Assembly (NCBI RefSeq): GCF_001306915.1
Contig: NZ_LJTC01000008.1
Coordinates: 310,001 to 374,000, forward strand
DNA: 64,000 nucleotides
Reading direction: 5' to 3'
DNA from: Pseudoalteromonas lipolytica
Lineage (GTDB): Bacteria > Pseudomonadota > Gammaproteobacteria > Enterobacterales > Alteromonadaceae
Shown piece by piece: positions 44,507 to 54,700 of the stretch. The position numbers and the translations under genes were made by a program. Below the pieces are notes generated by a model that saw only the letters and a program-made list of their open reading frames with translations, searched no databases and was not told the DNA's origin. Every line of letters begins with the position of its first letter. The first letter of the stretch is position 1.

Positions 44507-45529
44507 ATGAGCCTGTTATTTTCTATTGCACTTGCAACCATTCCTGCTTTACCTGAACCCGTCGCGAACAATGCTGTCGCCAAAGTTGTTATTGATGAGC
44601 AAGCCTACTTTTTAAGCTTTATGGGCTTGAGCTCAGGCAAGGCACATACCGATGTTCATAATAAAGTGTGGGTCCTTAAAGTGGGCGATAACGCCTGGCA
44701 AGCGGCTAAAGCTGTGCCAAGTACGTTGCCCCTTACTGGGCGCTTGGCAAGTACCGCAGTGGGGGTTGGTAAGCATGCCTATGTATTTGGTGGGTATACC
44801 GTTAGCGCCGATCATCAAGAAATCTCTACACCCGATGTATATCGCTATGATGTGCTCTCTAATTCATATACGCAACTTGCCAGTATGCCTGTTCCGGTGG
44901 ATGACAGTGTGGCACTTAAGTACCAGCAGCGTTATATCTATTTGGTCAGTGGTTGGCATAACGATGGTAATGTTAACTTAGTACAAGTGTATGATACGCA
45001 AACAGATACTTGGCAACAGGCATCGCCGTTTTTAGGTCAACCGGTGTTTGGCCAAGCAGCGGCAATTAGTGGAAACACTCTATTGGTGTGTGATGGCGTT
45101 AAAACACAGGCGAATGCTGATAAGCGCCGCTCTTTTGCTGCGGTTGCACAGTGTTTAAAAGGCACGATTGATGCTGATAACCCATTAAAAATAGATTGGC
45201 GTACCGTGCCGCACCCTACAGGTGTTGCCCATTACCGTATGGCAGCAACCAGTTTTAATGGCGATATTTATATGATGGGAGGCTCTGATAACCCATATAA
45301 CTACAATGGCATGGGATACGATGGCAAACCAGCACCAGCGAGTGATCATGTTTGGCGCTTTGATATTGAAAAAAACACATGGCAAGTAATGCCAAAAGCC
45401 GATACCGCGAGCATGGATCATCGAGGTTTATTAGAGCACCAAGGAAGTTTGTATCGTCTGGGTGGTATGGACAATAATCAACAAGTGACAGCCGATGCGC
45501 TTGGTTACAAGGTAAAGTTATCTCTATGA
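44507..45529 (+). CDS. Kelch-repeat beta-propeller protein
   Basis: The 340-residue product begins with a short hydrophobic segment that may be a signal peptide and then shows Kelch repeats (VFGGYTVS, YLVSGWHN, YMMGGSDN, YRLGGMDN) spaced by about 50-60 residues. The layout resembles N-acetylneuraminate epimerase NanM and related periplasmic propellers, but no sialic acid gene is near. Its stop codon overlaps the ATG of the Sir2 gene (ATGA), so the two are translationally coupled. Confidence 0.85.
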   Translation: MSLLFSIALATIPALPEPVANNAVAKVVIDEQAYFLSFMGLSSGKAHTDVHNKVWVLKVGDNAWQAAKAVPSTLPLTGRLASTAVGVGKHAYVFGGYTVSADHQEISTPDVYRYDVLSNSYTQLASMPVPVDDSVALKYQQRYIYLVSGWHNDGNVNLVQVYDTQTDTWQQASPFLGQPVFGQAAAISGNTLLVCDGVKTQANADKRRSFAAVAQCLKGTIDADNPLKIDWRTVPHPTGVAHYRMAATSFNGDIYMMGGSDNPYNYNGMGYDGKPAPASDHVWRFDIEKNTWQVMPKADTASMDHRGLLEHQGSLYRLGGMDNNQQVTADALGYKVKLSL

Positions 45530-46245
45530 ATACACTCTATATTACTGGAGCGGGAGTGAGTGCCGCTAGCGGTATACCAACCTTTCGTGGTGAAGATGGT
45601 TATTGGACCATTGGTAGCAAAAATTATACGCCGATGGAAATGGCAACCCGTGCTATGTACCAAAACAACCCTCGCGAATTTTTAGCTTGGTATTATCATC
45701 GTTTTGCAACCTACCGCCATCACGGCCCTAATGAGGTTCATCATTGGTTGAGTGATAAAAATCTCATTACGCAAAATATTGATGGCCTTGATGGTAAAGC
45801 GGGAAACACTGATTTTATTGCTATTCATGGTCGCTTAGATCAAATGACACTGTTTCACCATCAAGGTGACGATGTGATGGCTTTTAACGCACCGTGGGAT
45901 AAAGTCAACGAAGACAACCTCCACCACTCCTTGCTTGAGGTGTTCAATATTAATAATGAAAGCCCCAAGCTAAACGAATCGTTTAAGCCGTACGTGTTGT
46001 TATTTGACGAATACTACACTGAGCTTTATCGAATCTCTGAGGCGCAACAGCGTATGCTCGATGCCGATAAAATCGTCTTTATCGGCACCTCGTTTAGCGT
46101 CAACATTACGCAAATGGCACTCGATATTGCACGCAGTCAAGGCACGCCAATTGAAGTAGTAGACCCAGATCCTACTCATGTATTTCATCCTAATGTGACA
46201 TACCACAAGATGACAGCGCTTGAGTATGTTCAGCAGCAAGGATAA
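45526..46245 (+). CDS. Sir2-family NAD-dependent protein without zinc cysteines
   Basis: The 239-residue protein has the Sir2 NAD-binding motifs GAGVSAASGIPTFRG (residues 8-22) and TQNIDGL (about 85-91), the catalytic His in IHGRLD, and IGTSFSVNI. No cysteine occurs anywhere in the protein, so the four-Cys zinc site of typical sirtuins is missing. It may be a deacylase of a zinc-free type or another NAD-consuming enzyme. It overlaps the Kelch gene by four bases and is closed by a strong bidirectional terminator. Confidence 0.85.
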   Translation: MNTLYITGAGVSAASGIPTFRGEDGYWTIGSKNYTPMEMATRAMYQNNPREFLAWYYHRFATYRHHGPNEVHHWLSDKNLITQNIDGLDGKAGNTDFIAIHGRLDQMTLFHHQGDDVMAFNAPWDKVNEDNLHHSLLEVFNINNESPKLNESFKPYVLLFDEYYTELYRISEAQQRMLDADKIVFIGTSFSVNITQMALDIARSQGTPIEVVDPDPTHVFHPNVTYHKMTALEYVQQQG

Positions 46246-46249
46246 AAAT

Positions 46250-46275
46250 AAGGCGCTTATTAAGCGCCTTATTTA
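46250..46275. terminator. Bidirectional terminator
   Basis: AAGGCGCTTA and TAAGCGCCTT form a 10-bp stem with one loop base (hairpin end opening in practice), flanked by A-rich DNA on the left and ATTTAATT on the right. It lies between the convergent Sir2 and carboxylesterase genes. Confidence 0.8.
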
Positions 46276-46279
46276 ATTA

Positions 46280-47872
46280 TTACTTTTCAGCTTTTGTTGC
46301 TGTGATGTTTAACCGCGCTTGTATGGGGTCCGGTAAAAACTCTGCAGTCCCTGACTTACTCATTTGCAGTATAAAAGATTCATCATTTTGATATGCTTGC
46401 CAAGTCGGTAAACCTGGGCCATTTGGTGTGCCTAATTTAATAAAGTTCGTCACATAACGGTGCATTATTTTAGCGGCTTGCTTATCTTGCTCAGTGGTAA
46501 CGTGCCCATATTTAGCAGCCACAGTATTAAAGAAGTACGGAATTTCGCTGGCGTGCTCTGCACCAGGTTTATTTAAAGTTTGCGCCACATAACCAAAACG
46601 ATATAAAAAGGCATCTTTTCCCATATCTGTCACACGTTTTGCAACGAACCTTGCTGGCTCTTGCATTAAAGCGTCTTGACCAACTTGGTAATTAAGTAAG
46701 GGTAAAGGCATTTGGTCATTTGCATCGTAAGTCATTTTTGCTTGTGTACTGTGCGGGGCAAAACTTGCGAATAGCGCATCTTTAGAAGCAAAATTAGCAA
46801 AGCCTAAATCCATATCTGTTGTGCCAACCATAGTCGCGACATGGCTAAATGTACCTTTACTCAAGCGTGCTTCTGTCGCCGAATTGATGATAGTGCCATC
46901 AATAATTGGCCCGCCAACGTACGTAGACTCATCATTATTTTGTCGATTTAATGTGCTCAAATTTAGGTTATCAACCACGTCTTCGGCAGATAACTCACGT
47001 AGTGCAGCAAGGGCATTTTCATCACTGCCTAAAATGGTGTGTTGTTTAGCAAAGTTTTCGCCAATTTTTTCGGCGCTTAATACGGTGTCGTCATCACTAG
47101 TTAGAGGCAACTGCTTAAAAAGCTCACGTCCGCCCGCTGACATAATAATCGCTTGCTGGAATAAGCCGCTAGCTGCAGGGGTTTGCATCATCGCATGTAC
47201 CGATGCGCCCCCTGCAGATTCCCCCATGAGTGTCACTTTTGCAGCATCACCACCAAATTGAGCGATATTTTGTTTCACCCATTCAAGTGCCGCAATTTGA
47301 TCCATTAAAGCGTAGTTGCCAAGCGCATCGTTCTCAAAACGACTCAGAGCAGGGTGCGCAAAAAAGCCAAATCGGCCTAAGCGATAATTAAAGCTAACAA
47401 AAATAACCCCTTGTTTAGCAAAGCTCTCACCTGAATAAACAGCAGGTGATGCGCCACCATTTACAAAACCACCACCGTGTATCCACACCACAACAGGGTA
47501 AGGAGTATCGCTGGGTTTAGTGGGTTTAAATACATTTAAATAAAGGCAATCTTCCGAAGGGGTTGTTGTCAGCGGTGCTGCATCGGCTGCAAACGGCTTT
47601 TGCATACAGTCAGGCGCGTAATCGTTAAGTATTTTTACATCTTGCCACTTGGGCACAGGTTGCGGCGCTCGCCAGCGTAACTCTCCCACCGGAGCTGCAG
47701 CATACGGAATGCCTTTATAGGCAATAAAACGTCCTTCTTTTTGCCCTTGGATAAGCCCGCCGGTGACGGCAATTTGATCTGACTGAGGTTGTTCTTGGCA
47801 ACCTTGCAAAAATACAGCAGAGCCTAATAGAAAAGATGAGTAAAAAATCGATTTGAGAATACGCGATGTCAT
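46280..47872 (-). CDS. Type B carboxylesterase, lipoprotein
   Basis: The 530-residue enzyme has a lipoprotein signal with lipobox LQGC (Cys 25), the family start GGLIQGQKEGRFIAYKGIPY, the oxyanion-hole string WIHGGGFVNGG, and the catalytic Ser in LMGESAGGASVHAM. This is a complete alpha/beta-hydrolase of the carboxylesterase/para-nitrobenzyl esterase family, predicted to be lipid-anchored in the periplasm or at the outer membrane, hydrolysing carboxylic esters. The natural substrate is unknown. Confidence 0.92.
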   Translation of the reverse strand: MTSRILKSIFYSSFLLGSAVFLQGCQEQPQSDQIAVTGGLIQGQKEGRFIAYKGIPYAAAPVGELRWRAPQPVPKWQDVKILNDYAPDCMQKPFAADAAPLTTTPSEDCLYLNVFKPTKPSDTPYPVVVWIHGGGFVNGGASPAVYSGESFAKQGVIFVSFNYRLGRFGFFAHPALSRFENDALGNYALMDQIAALEWVKQNIAQFGGDAAKVTLMGESAGGASVHAMMQTPAASGLFQQAIIMSAGGRELFKQLPLTSDDDTVLSAEKIGENFAKQHTILGSDENALAALRELSAEDVVDNLNLSTLNRQNNDESTYVGGPIIDGTIINSATEARLSKGTFSHVATMVGTTDMDLGFANFASKDALFASFAPHSTQAKMTYDANDQMPLPLLNYQVGQDALMQEPARFVAKRVTDMGKDAFLYRFGYVAQTLNKPGAEHASEIPYFFNTVAAKYGHVTTEQDKQAAKIMHRYVTNFIKLGTPNGPGLPTWQAYQNDESFILQMSKSGTAEFLPDPIQARLNITATKAEK

Positions 47873-48125
47873 AACAAAGCCTAGGCTATTTGGGTAAGGC
47901 TTATAATATTAACATATTCAGATAGTAACAACGAGAAAACCAGCATAGCTACAAGGGGAGGCTATGCCGGTTTTAGTATTTGGCTAATAAAGAGTTTTCC
48001 TGTCATTAAATCGTTACAAAAAGGCTCTAAAAATCTGCAGCTCAATAACTTAAGGATCTGTGTAATACTTATTAGTGCAAAAAATTGCTAATGTAAAAGG
48101 AGTGTATTCTCATTTTAAGGTACAT

Positions 48126-48737
48126 ATGTTAGATAAAGTTTTGCATGATTTTTTAGTCATTTGGGCAACAATAGACCCTATCGGCACAATGGCGTTGTTT
48201 GCTGCTTTAACAGCTAAATTGCCTGCCGATAGGCGGCGAAAGACTGCTTTTAAAACGGTGGGTTATGCTGCCATTGTATTAATTGGAGCGATTGTCATAG
48301 GGCAGTTGCTGTTAACTGCAATGGGTATTAGTTTGTTGTCGTTCCAAGTTGCTGGTGGCATTATTTTATTTCTGTTCGGTCTACAAATGATTTTTGCTGA
48401 GGAGGCCCAGCAAGGTGATGTTGAGTCACAGCACGATATTTCTGTATTCCCTTTAGCAATTCCCGCAACAGCATCGCCGGGTGCAATTTTAGCGGTTATT
48501 CTAATTACCGATAACCATATTTATAGCGTTCAGGAACAAGTAATTTCGGCAATAACAATGCTGGTAGTGTTATTGATCACTTTATTATTGCTGTTATTAA
48601 GTGAGCGAATTTTGAAAGTTATTGGGGTTGGCGGTGCATCGATACTAACGCGAATTATGGGGTTAATTTTAGCTGCATTATCTGTTGAGTTTGTGATGGA
48701 AGCACTAGGAGTCGCTAAATGGGTGGCCAATAATTAA
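48126..48737 (+). CDS. MarC-family integral membrane protein
   Basis: The 203-residue protein has six predicted transmembrane helices. It contains the family strings WATIDPIGTMALFAAL near the start and PLAIPATASPGAI in the middle. The ATG at 48126 fits MarC starts; an in-frame GTG at 48075 would add a 17-residue hydrophilic leader. The transport function is unproven; MarC is no longer thought to confer multidrug resistance. A strong terminator follows immediately. Confidence 0.9.
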   Translation: MLDKVLHDFLVIWATIDPIGTMALFAALTAKLPADRRRKTAFKTVGYAAIVLIGAIVIGQLLLTAMGISLLSFQVAGGIILFLFGLQMIFAEEAQQGDVESQHDISVFPLAIPATASPGAILAVILITDNHIYSVQEQVISAITMLVVLLITLLLLLLSERILKVIGVGGASILTRIMGLILAALSVEFVMEALGVAKWVANN

Positions 48738-48760
48738 AAAGCCCGCAGTGCGGGCTTTTT
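48736..48760. terminator. Bidirectional terminator
   Basis: AAAAAGCCCGC and GCGGGCTTTTT pair perfectly around a 3-base loop, giving a T tract for the marC side and, on the other strand, for the DUF4382 side. Confidence 0.92.
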
Positions 48761-48777
48761 AATGGGGTATGCCAATA

Positions 48778-49779
48778 TTATTCAGAAACAGTGAAAGATA
48801 CGTCTAAGTCTTCACCCGATGTTACTGTAATTGGTTTTACTTGATAAAGCGTAAATGCTTCGTCTTGCGTTTCAGCGTCATCGATGTGCGCTGCACAGGT
48901 ATAAGCAAGTTGATAATCACCTGGTTGAATGAACGCAAGTTCAAATTCGAATTGGTTATCTTCGCTATCGAACACAACATCCGCCGTTGCAAGAGGTGCA
49001 TCTAATGGTGTTTCATCTTCGTTAACTTCATAGTTGTCCATTGGCATTTCAACATCGCTGCTATATAGGTAAACAGCATGACCGAATGAGCCATCTTCTA
49101 GTGCGATATCGATATTATCTGTTTCACAGTTAGCGATAAGTACGTCGCTTACAGTGCCTTCGATATCTTCAGATTCAGCAAGGTTTTCTAAGCGAACACC
49201 GCGTGGTTTTAAGAAGATCTCATCACTATTTTGTGGATCAACTAATGACTTTTTAAGGTCAAATTCAATAACAAACTCGTTACCAGCTTGGTTTAGGGTA
49301 AGGCCATCAAGTTGAATTTCACCGATACCATCGTTGCCTTTACGTTTAACAACCAGTGGTGCAATGCTGTCATCTTCGTAAACAACATGCGAAGTCATGG
49401 TTAAATCGTTTGTGTCACCATTGATCACATCTGCACGGATCCATTGATATTCGCCAGCAGGCACTTCTTCATCTTCTAATAAAGAAAATACATCATCACC
49501 TGTGTAGTCTAATAAGTTAACCATTTCAGGCATGGTTTCATCATTATCTTCACGGGTCTCAAACGTGAATTCTTCACCACCTTGGGTTTTCAATGTGATT
49601 GAATCAAACACAACATTTACAGCTTTTAAACCTGTCACTGGTGCATCAGACACACCTAATGTGAACTGTGCAGTTTGCGGCTGAGGATCAACCGAGTCGT
49701 TCTTGTCGTTATCTGAACCACAACCAACAAGTGCAAATAAAACGGCGCTGCTAAGTAATGTAGATTTAAAGTTCATCAT
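48778..49779 (-). CDS. DUF4382 lipoprotein
   Basis: The 333-residue product has a lipoprotein signal peptide with lipobox LVGC (about residue 20) followed by an acidic linker. It then has a DUF4382 domain (FTLGVSDAPVTGLKAVNVVF, then FSLLEDEEVPAGEYQWIRAD), a secreted beta-sandwich of unknown function common in marine gammaproteobacteria. The C-terminal part is a second beta domain with two possibly disulfide-forming Cys residues (ANCET and AYTCAA). It is very acidic throughout. A possible role is ion or surface ligand binding (inference). Confidence 0.9.
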   Translation of the reverse strand: MMNFKSTLLSSAVLFALVGCGSDNDKNDSVDPQPQTAQFTLGVSDAPVTGLKAVNVVFDSITLKTQGGEEFTFETREDNDETMPEMVNLLDYTGDDVFSLLEDEEVPAGEYQWIRADVINGDTNDLTMTSHVVYEDDSIAPLVVKRKGNDGIGEIQLDGLTLNQAGNEFVIEFDLKKSLVDPQNSDEIFLKPRGVRLENLAESEDIEGTVSDVLIANCETDNIDIALEDGSFGHAVYLYSSDVEMPMDNYEVNEDETPLDAPLATADVVFDSEDNQFEFELAFIQPGDYQLAYTCAAHIDDAETQDEAFTLYQVKPITVTSGEDLDVSFTVSE

Positions 49780-50005
49780 TTCTTCCCTTTGTGTTCTAAA
49801 AATTTATTAGCAGTGTAATAACTAAAACTTAATGTAACTTGAACTTCTAATGATAAGTTTCGATTAACACCTTTGTACCTTTTATGTAACAAGCTGAAAG
49901 TCAGAATAAAAAATAACTGCAAGTTTAGAATGCTTTTTAGGTAAATCCATTTTTCTTCCACATTTTGCTGACACCATGACAAAAAATAAGAACCTAGGAA
50001 CGAAA

Positions 50006-50446
50006 ATGAAGGTTATTGACTTGGAAAAGCGCTTTGAGCTTATGAGCTGGGCATTATTAAGTGCAGTAAATATGCTTTTACTAGTGGGGTTTATGAATAG
50101 TAAATCGGAGGTAAGTAATTTACTTTTTAGTTTTTTGTTGTGCTCTGTTTCATTACTATTAGCGGTACTTGTATTCAATTCAAAACGCAATTTAACGGTA
50201 TGCCGCCACGGTGTGCATTACCGCAATTTATTCGGGCAATGCCGCCATATGCATGCAAGACAAGTGCAATTTATTCACCATTACTCGTTTTTTGGTTTGC
50301 GATTAGTGCTTGTTATGGGCGAAAAATATATTTGCTTTGCGCCTTTTTATAGCCTTAATGACAAACACCAACAACGCTTAAAGCGCTACGATAACGATTT
50401 GTTTGATTGGCTAAAGAACTTACAAAAGACTAATGATTTTTGTTAA
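50006..50446 (+). CDS. Hypothetical membrane protein with two N-terminal helices
   Basis: The ATG at 50006 is chosen because AGGA lies six bases upstream; an in-frame ATG at 49976 lacks a site. The 146-residue product has two transmembrane helices (about residues 13-33 and 40-60) and a cytoplasmic domain rich in His, Arg and Tyr (FGQCRHMHARQVQFIHHYSF). It resembles small PH-like bacterial membrane domains but no family is assigned. Confidence 0.75.
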   Translation: MKVIDLEKRFELMSWALLSAVNMLLLVGFMNSKSEVSNLLFSFLLCSVSLLLAVLVFNSKRNLTVCRHGVHYRNLFGQCRHMHARQVQFIHHYSFFGLRLVLVMGEKYICFAPFYSLNDKHQQRLKRYDNDLFDWLKNLQKTNDFC

Positions 50447-50469
50447 GCAGGCACATTTACCTGCTTAAC
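50442..50469. terminator. Strong hairpin between convergent genes
   Basis: GTTAAGCAGG and CCTGCTTAAC form a perfect 10-bp stem around an 8-base loop between the small membrane protein gene and the chemoreceptor gene. No T tract follows in either direction, so termination is probable but not certain. Confidence 0.5.
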
Positions 50470-50483
50470 CATGGCGCTAGATA

Positions 50484-52172
50484 TTAGGTTTTATAACGAC
50501 TTACATTTTGTTCTAACTGAGTTGCTGTGTCTGTCAGCTCGTGCATGTACGATGTGGCTACATCGGTATCATTGGCGGTTTTATTCGCAATATCGACAAT
50601 GGTCGTCATGTTTTGGTTAATCGCTTCAGACACTGATGTTTGCTCTTCAGCAGCTGTGGCTATTTGTGCATTTTGTGACGTGATAGTGTTAACCGAAAGC
50701 AATACTTCATTGAGTGCTTTTTCGACTTCGCCCGCTTCATTAACACTGGTTGCACTGCCTGATTTGATTGACTGCATAATGTTATTTACAGTTGTTGTTC
50801 CTTGTTGTACTTGCTCAATCATCGCCTCTATTTCATGAGTGCTATCTTGCGTGCGTTTTGCTAGCGTTCGCACTTCATCAGCCACCACCGCAAAGCCACG
50901 ACCAGCTTCACCAGCTCGGGCAGATTCAATTGCCGCATTTAGTGCTAGTAGGTTTGTTTGCTCGGCAATGTTTCTGATCACATCAAGCACACTACCAATT
51001 TGACTCGATTGTTGATTAAGCTGATCGACCGCATTCGCCCCTTCATCAACTTGTTTAGCAAGGCCGTTAATCACCTTTATGGCAATGAGCAACTGGTTGT
51101 TAGCCTGTTTGACTAAATGATCGGCATGCTCAGCAGCCGTTGAGGCCTCTTGCGCACTGCGTGCAACTTCCATTGACGCCGCCGACATTTCGTTTATTGC
51201 GGTTGCAACTTGTTCACTTTCTTCATGTTGGCGATTAATACCTGCATGCATATTGGCAAGTAGCTCGTTGAGCCTATGTGACGCTTGATTCATCGATTGC
51301 GATGATTGGCGAATATCAATAACCATTTTACCAACGTCATCGGCAAAGCGGTTAAACGAACTGCCAAGCTTGCCGAGTTCATCGTCTCGTTTCACCATTA
51401 AACGTTGGGTTAAATCGCCATCACCTTGTGATATATCGTTCATTGCTAGTACGGTTGTGTGCAAAGGGCTAGTAATACTGCGCGATACCACCACTGCAAT
51501 CGCTGCGGTAATTGCGACAGCAAATACAGAAGCGATGATGGTGTTTATAAAGGCATTATCGATACCTTCATTAACGCGTTGTTCTGTCGCTGCGACTTGT
51601 TGCTCAAGACCACTGATCCAAAAACCTGTTCCTAGCACCCAATTCCATTTTGGTACCAAAGCGGCATAGCCGAGCTTAGGATTCACACTGCCATTGGTAT
51701 TTTTCCAAGAATACTGCACATAACCACCGCCGTTCTTGGCAGCATCAATCAGTTCTCGAATGAGATAAACCCCATTAGGATCTTTGAAATCATAAAGGTT
51801 TTTACCCTCAAGAGAGGTGTTAACCCCATGGGCAATGTTGACACCTTTTACATCATAAACAAACACATAGCCAGTATCGCCAGCATCATCAAAACGCAAA
51901 TTACGTAAAATGCTTTTTGCTTGGTTTTGTAGTTGCTCAGTATTAGAGCCATCATCTTGTGCGATGAGGTTAGCAATCGAGCTCATGGCAATTTTTTGGT
52001 AATTGCTAACTTCAGACTTACGGTCGTTTTCCATTTGTGTTGCAAAACTTTCAACGGTTTGTGCACCACTGTGTTTTGATTGCACATAGTTGTAGAGTGT
52101 CAGCATAATTGCAATGAGTAGGGGGGGAAGTAGGGCTAGAAAGAGTACCCGTTGCTGTATTGATAGCGCCAT
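50484..52172 (-). CDS. Methyl-accepting chemotaxis protein, single Cache sensor
   Basis: The 562-residue receptor has an N-terminal transmembrane helix (about residues 8-28), a periplasmic single-Cache (sCache_2-like) domain (containing [16 protein letters not shown]), a second transmembrane helix (about 205-228), a HAMP linker, and a chemotaxis signalling domain with [20 protein letters not shown]. It senses a small external molecule, probably an organic acid, and signals to CheA. No docking pentapeptide for methylation enzymes was seen at the end. Confidence 0.93.
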   Translation of the reverse strand: MALSIQQRVLFLALLPPLLIAIMLTLYNYVQSKHSGAQTVESFATQMENDRKSEVSNYQKIAMSSIANLIAQDDGSNTEQLQNQAKSILRNLRFDDAGDTGYVFVYDVKGVNIAHGVNTSLEGKNLYDFKDPNGVYLIRELIDAAKNGGGYVQYSWKNTNGSVNPKLGYAALVPKWNWVLGTGFWISGLEQQVAATEQRVNEGIDNAFINTIIASVFAVAITAAIAVVVSRSITSPLHTTVLAMNDISQGDGDLTQRLMVKRDDELGKLGSSFNRFADDVGKMVIDIRQSSQSMNQASHRLNELLANMHAGINRQHEESEQVATAINEMSAASMEVARSAQEASTAAEHADHLVKQANNQLLIAIKVINGLAKQVDEGANAVDQLNQQSSQIGSVLDVIRNIAEQTNLLALNAAIESARAGEAGRGFAVVADEVRTLAKRTQDSTHEIEAMIEQVQQGTTTVNNIMQSIKSGSATSVNEAGEVEKALNEVLLSVNTITSQNAQIATAAEEQTSVSEAINQNMTTIVDIANKTANDTDVATSYMHELTDTATQLEQNVSRYKT

Positions 52173-52270
52173 TTATCGCTCCTAATAAAAATCCGCAGTA
52201 CTAGTTTAGTACTTTTCAAAAGTTTTATTAGTCGACTTTATGGTTAGATCGATAGGCTATTGAAGCTGGT

Positions 52271-52780
52271 TTATGCGACCTGCTTATAAAAATACACTGT
52301 TGCATCAAATTCACCGGAGGAACTTTTCGCAAATCCAGGAATAGTGCCCGCTTCAATATAATCGAGTTTACGATACAAATATGAGGCAGTGTCACCTTGG
52401 CGGGTATCAAGTAATAGTAATTGAATACCTAAAATACGCGCGTCGGTCTCTAGGCTATTCATCAATTGTTTTGCAATTCCTTGGCCTTGATATTCGCTGT
52501 GCACCATGAGCTTTTCTACTTCACCGCGGTGAGCGCCATTAGCTTTGGCGCATAAAGAAAGCTGTACTGAACCAATCACCGTATCACCATTTAGGGCAAG
52601 GTAAAGCCTACGGTAAGGCGTTGCTAAATCTCTATCAACCCCTTGCCAGTAGTCGTGTGCTGACTGTAATGATAAAGGAGCAATAAAGCCAATTGACGCG
52701 CCACTGGCCACGCTATCAATTAGCAAATTATTGAGGGATTTCGACACCCCTTTTATAGAATGCACTGCTTTAATTTTCAT
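52271..52780 (-). CDS. GNAT-family N-acetyltransferase
   Basis: The 169-residue enzyme has the GNAT acetyl-CoA-binding motif A in VEKLMVHSEYQGQGIAKQLM (Q/R-x-x-G-x-A, about residues 90-109) and the family strand/helix pattern. It starts three bases behind the astB stop codon, so the two are co-transcribed. The acceptor substrate is not evident; an amine of the arginine pathway is possible from context. Confidence 0.9.
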   Translation of the reverse strand: MKIKAVHSIKGVSKSLNNLLIDSVASGASIGFIAPLSLQSAHDYWQGVDRDLATPYRRLYLALNGDTVIGSVQLSLCAKANGAHRGEVEKLMVHSEYQGQGIAKQLMNSLETDARILGIQLLLLDTRQGDTASYLYRKLDYIEAGTIPGFAKSSSGEFDATVYFYKQVA

Positions 52781-52783
52781 TAT

Positions 52784-54127
52784 TTATTCTTGTTGAAATG
52801 GATACACAGAACCTAAATTAAGTAAGCTGGTTAGCTCATCAAGTGCCTGATAGCTTTCGGTTAAAAGCATCGGATCGGCAAAGTCGTCACTACTTAACGA
52901 GTCACGATAATGCTTATTCGCCCAATTTACTAGTTGGGTATATTTTTCTTCGCTGAATCGTACTGCCGGATTAACCGCGGCTAGTTCGTCAGTATTGAGT
53001 GCAACACGCAAGCGTAAACAAGCAGGGCCACCGCCATTTTGCATGCTTTGGCGCAAGTCAAAAAAGCGCACTTGCTGAACAGGGTTATCAGCCAAAATCA
53101 TTTCTTGAATGTAATCGTGAACAGCTTGATTGCGCTGACACTCTTTAGGTGCAACCAGTATCATGCTGTCATCACTTAAGGTAATTAATTGGCTATTAAA
53201 TAAATAGCTGCTTACAGCATCTGTAATGCTCACTTTATTGGTTGGCACTTCAATAATATGTAGCGGCTTGTTGCCAAGGTAGGCTTGTTTAATTTGTTTC
53301 AGCGTATCTGCTTGGTGCAAAAAGGCTTGTTCGTGGCATAAAAGTACATTGCCATTGGCCACAGCGATCACATCGTTATGAAAGACACCTTGATCTATCA
53401 CATCAGGATTTTGTTGAATAAATAACTGATTTTCTGGCTTTAGCTGATGTAAACGGGCTATTGCTTGCGAAGCTTCAAGAGATTGTCTTGCAGGAAATTT
53501 AACAGGTTTTGGTAAGGCGCTATTAAAACTACTTGCCCCATAAACAAAGATCTCAAGCCCTGTATCTGCATGGCTGTCGCATAATCGATTATGATTTGCG
53601 GCGCCTTCATCACCAAAAAAGCCTTGAGCAGGTAAATGCGTATGATGGCTAAAGTAACGCTCATCGTTAAACATGGCTTTTAATAATGCTGTAGTTGTAA
53701 CGGGTTCTAGCGAGCGGTGAAACTTATTATTTAAGTTAGCAGCCGTAAAGTGTACTTTGCCATCAAGGGTATCGGCTGAAGGCGAGATAGTGCCAGCATT
53801 GGCTGTCCACATGGCCGATGCACTGTAACAAGCTCGCAGTAAAACTGGATCGGCTTTAAATGCTTTTTCGATAATTTGGCTATCGCTGCCTGTAAAGCCC
53901 AGTCGTTTTAGTACGTTCATGTCGGGGCGAGCATGAGGTGCAAAGATACCTTGCTCTAGTCCTAACTCGTGCATCGCCCTCATTTTTTCAAGGCCTTGTA
54001 GTACAGCCTCTTTAGGGTTTGAATGTGAAGAGGCGTGACTTAGTGAAGCGACATTGCCATACGATAATCCCGCGTAATTATGGGTAGGCCCCACTAAGCC
54101 ATCAAAATTAACTTCTACTGCGTGCAT
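52784..54127 (-). CDS. astB: N-succinylarginine dihydrolase
   Basis: AstB hydrolyses N2-succinylarginine to succinylornithine, CO2 and ammonia, the second step of the arginine succinyltransferase pathway. The protein begins AVEVNFDGLVGPTHNYAGLS, contains ANAGTISPSADT and FFGDEGAANHNRLC, and ends with the catalytic Cys region NGGGPACLRLRV; these are family hallmarks. With the ATG at 54127 the length is 447 residues, exactly that of E. coli AstB; an upstream ATG at 54151 is less likely. The other ast genes are not in the window. Confidence 0.95.
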   Translation of the reverse strand: MHAVEVNFDGLVGPTHNYAGLSYGNVASLSHASSHSNPKEAVLQGLEKMRAMHELGLEQGIFAPHARPDMNVLKRLGFTGSDSQIIEKAFKADPVLLRACYSASAMWTANAGTISPSADTLDGKVHFTAANLNNKFHRSLEPVTTTALLKAMFNDERYFSHHTHLPAQGFFGDEGAANHNRLCDSHADTGLEIFVYGASSFNSALPKPVKFPARQSLEASQAIARLHQLKPENQLFIQQNPDVIDQGVFHNDVIAVANGNVLLCHEQAFLHQADTLKQIKQAYLGNKPLHIIEVPTNKVSITDAVSSYLFNSQLITLSDDSMILVAPKECQRNQAVHDYIQEMILADNPVQQVRFFDLRQSMQNGGGPACLRLRVALNTDELAAVNPAVRFSEEKYTQLVNWANKHYRDSLSSDDFADPMLLTESYQALDELTSLLNLGSVYPFQQE

Positions 54128-54175
54128 ACTTTGTCCATCATTTTTGTGCATGTATTTTAACCATACAGAAGTTAT

Positions 54176-54406
54176 TTAGCTGAAGCCAGCTAACTCTAAT
54201 TCGACATGACGCAAACTTTGTTGAAGGCGTTTCTGAGTAGCAATTAAATACGCTTTTTGTTTGTTCTGTTTAACTTGTTGCTGTCGTGCAGCTTTATATA
54301 ACACACGCTTAGGAATGTGGTACTGCTCAGACGCTTCGGTGATTGTCAGTTGGTGCACCGAAATTTTTTTTAGCGCTTCAATAAATGCAGGATCATTATT
54401 TAACAT
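54176..54406 (-). CDS. Small helix-turn-helix protein
   Basis: The ATG at 54406 is chosen because GGAG lies seven bases upstream. The 76-residue product shows a helix-turn-helix (LTITEASEQYHIPKRVLYKA), as in Psq-like/MerR-type small DNA-binding proteins, followed by a basic Gln-rich helix. It lies upstream of astB in the same direction, with a 48-base gap, and might regulate it. Confidence 0.7.
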   Translation of the reverse strand: MLNNDPAFIEALKKISVHQLTITEASEQYHIPKRVLYKAARQQQVKQNKQKAYLIATQKRLQQSLRHVELELAGFS

Positions 54407-54700
54407 AGCGACGCTCCAAATCAGCAACATTATGCGGATCGTTTGCTTCATGTATATGCCATGTGCTGATGTCTAATCGCCAAAGTAGATAAAGAGTGTG
54501 AAAGAAGTTAGTCACGTTAGTCTCCTTGTTAGTGCCAGTTCACACTCACTATTGGAAGATCTGTGCCAACCCTTTATTAAATTAAAATTCATTAAAAATC
54601 AATAGGTTAACTTGTGGTGGTTTGGGTGTCCCTAAAATCAGGCACTAAAATAGTGAAAGGCAAATGCAGTAATGCACTTTAATGATGCGTGCTTTTATTG

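Noticed and set aside
46821..47261. Long antisense frame inside the carboxylesterase gene
   Set aside because: It is opposite a clear enzyme sequence including the catalytic Ser region and has no features of its own.
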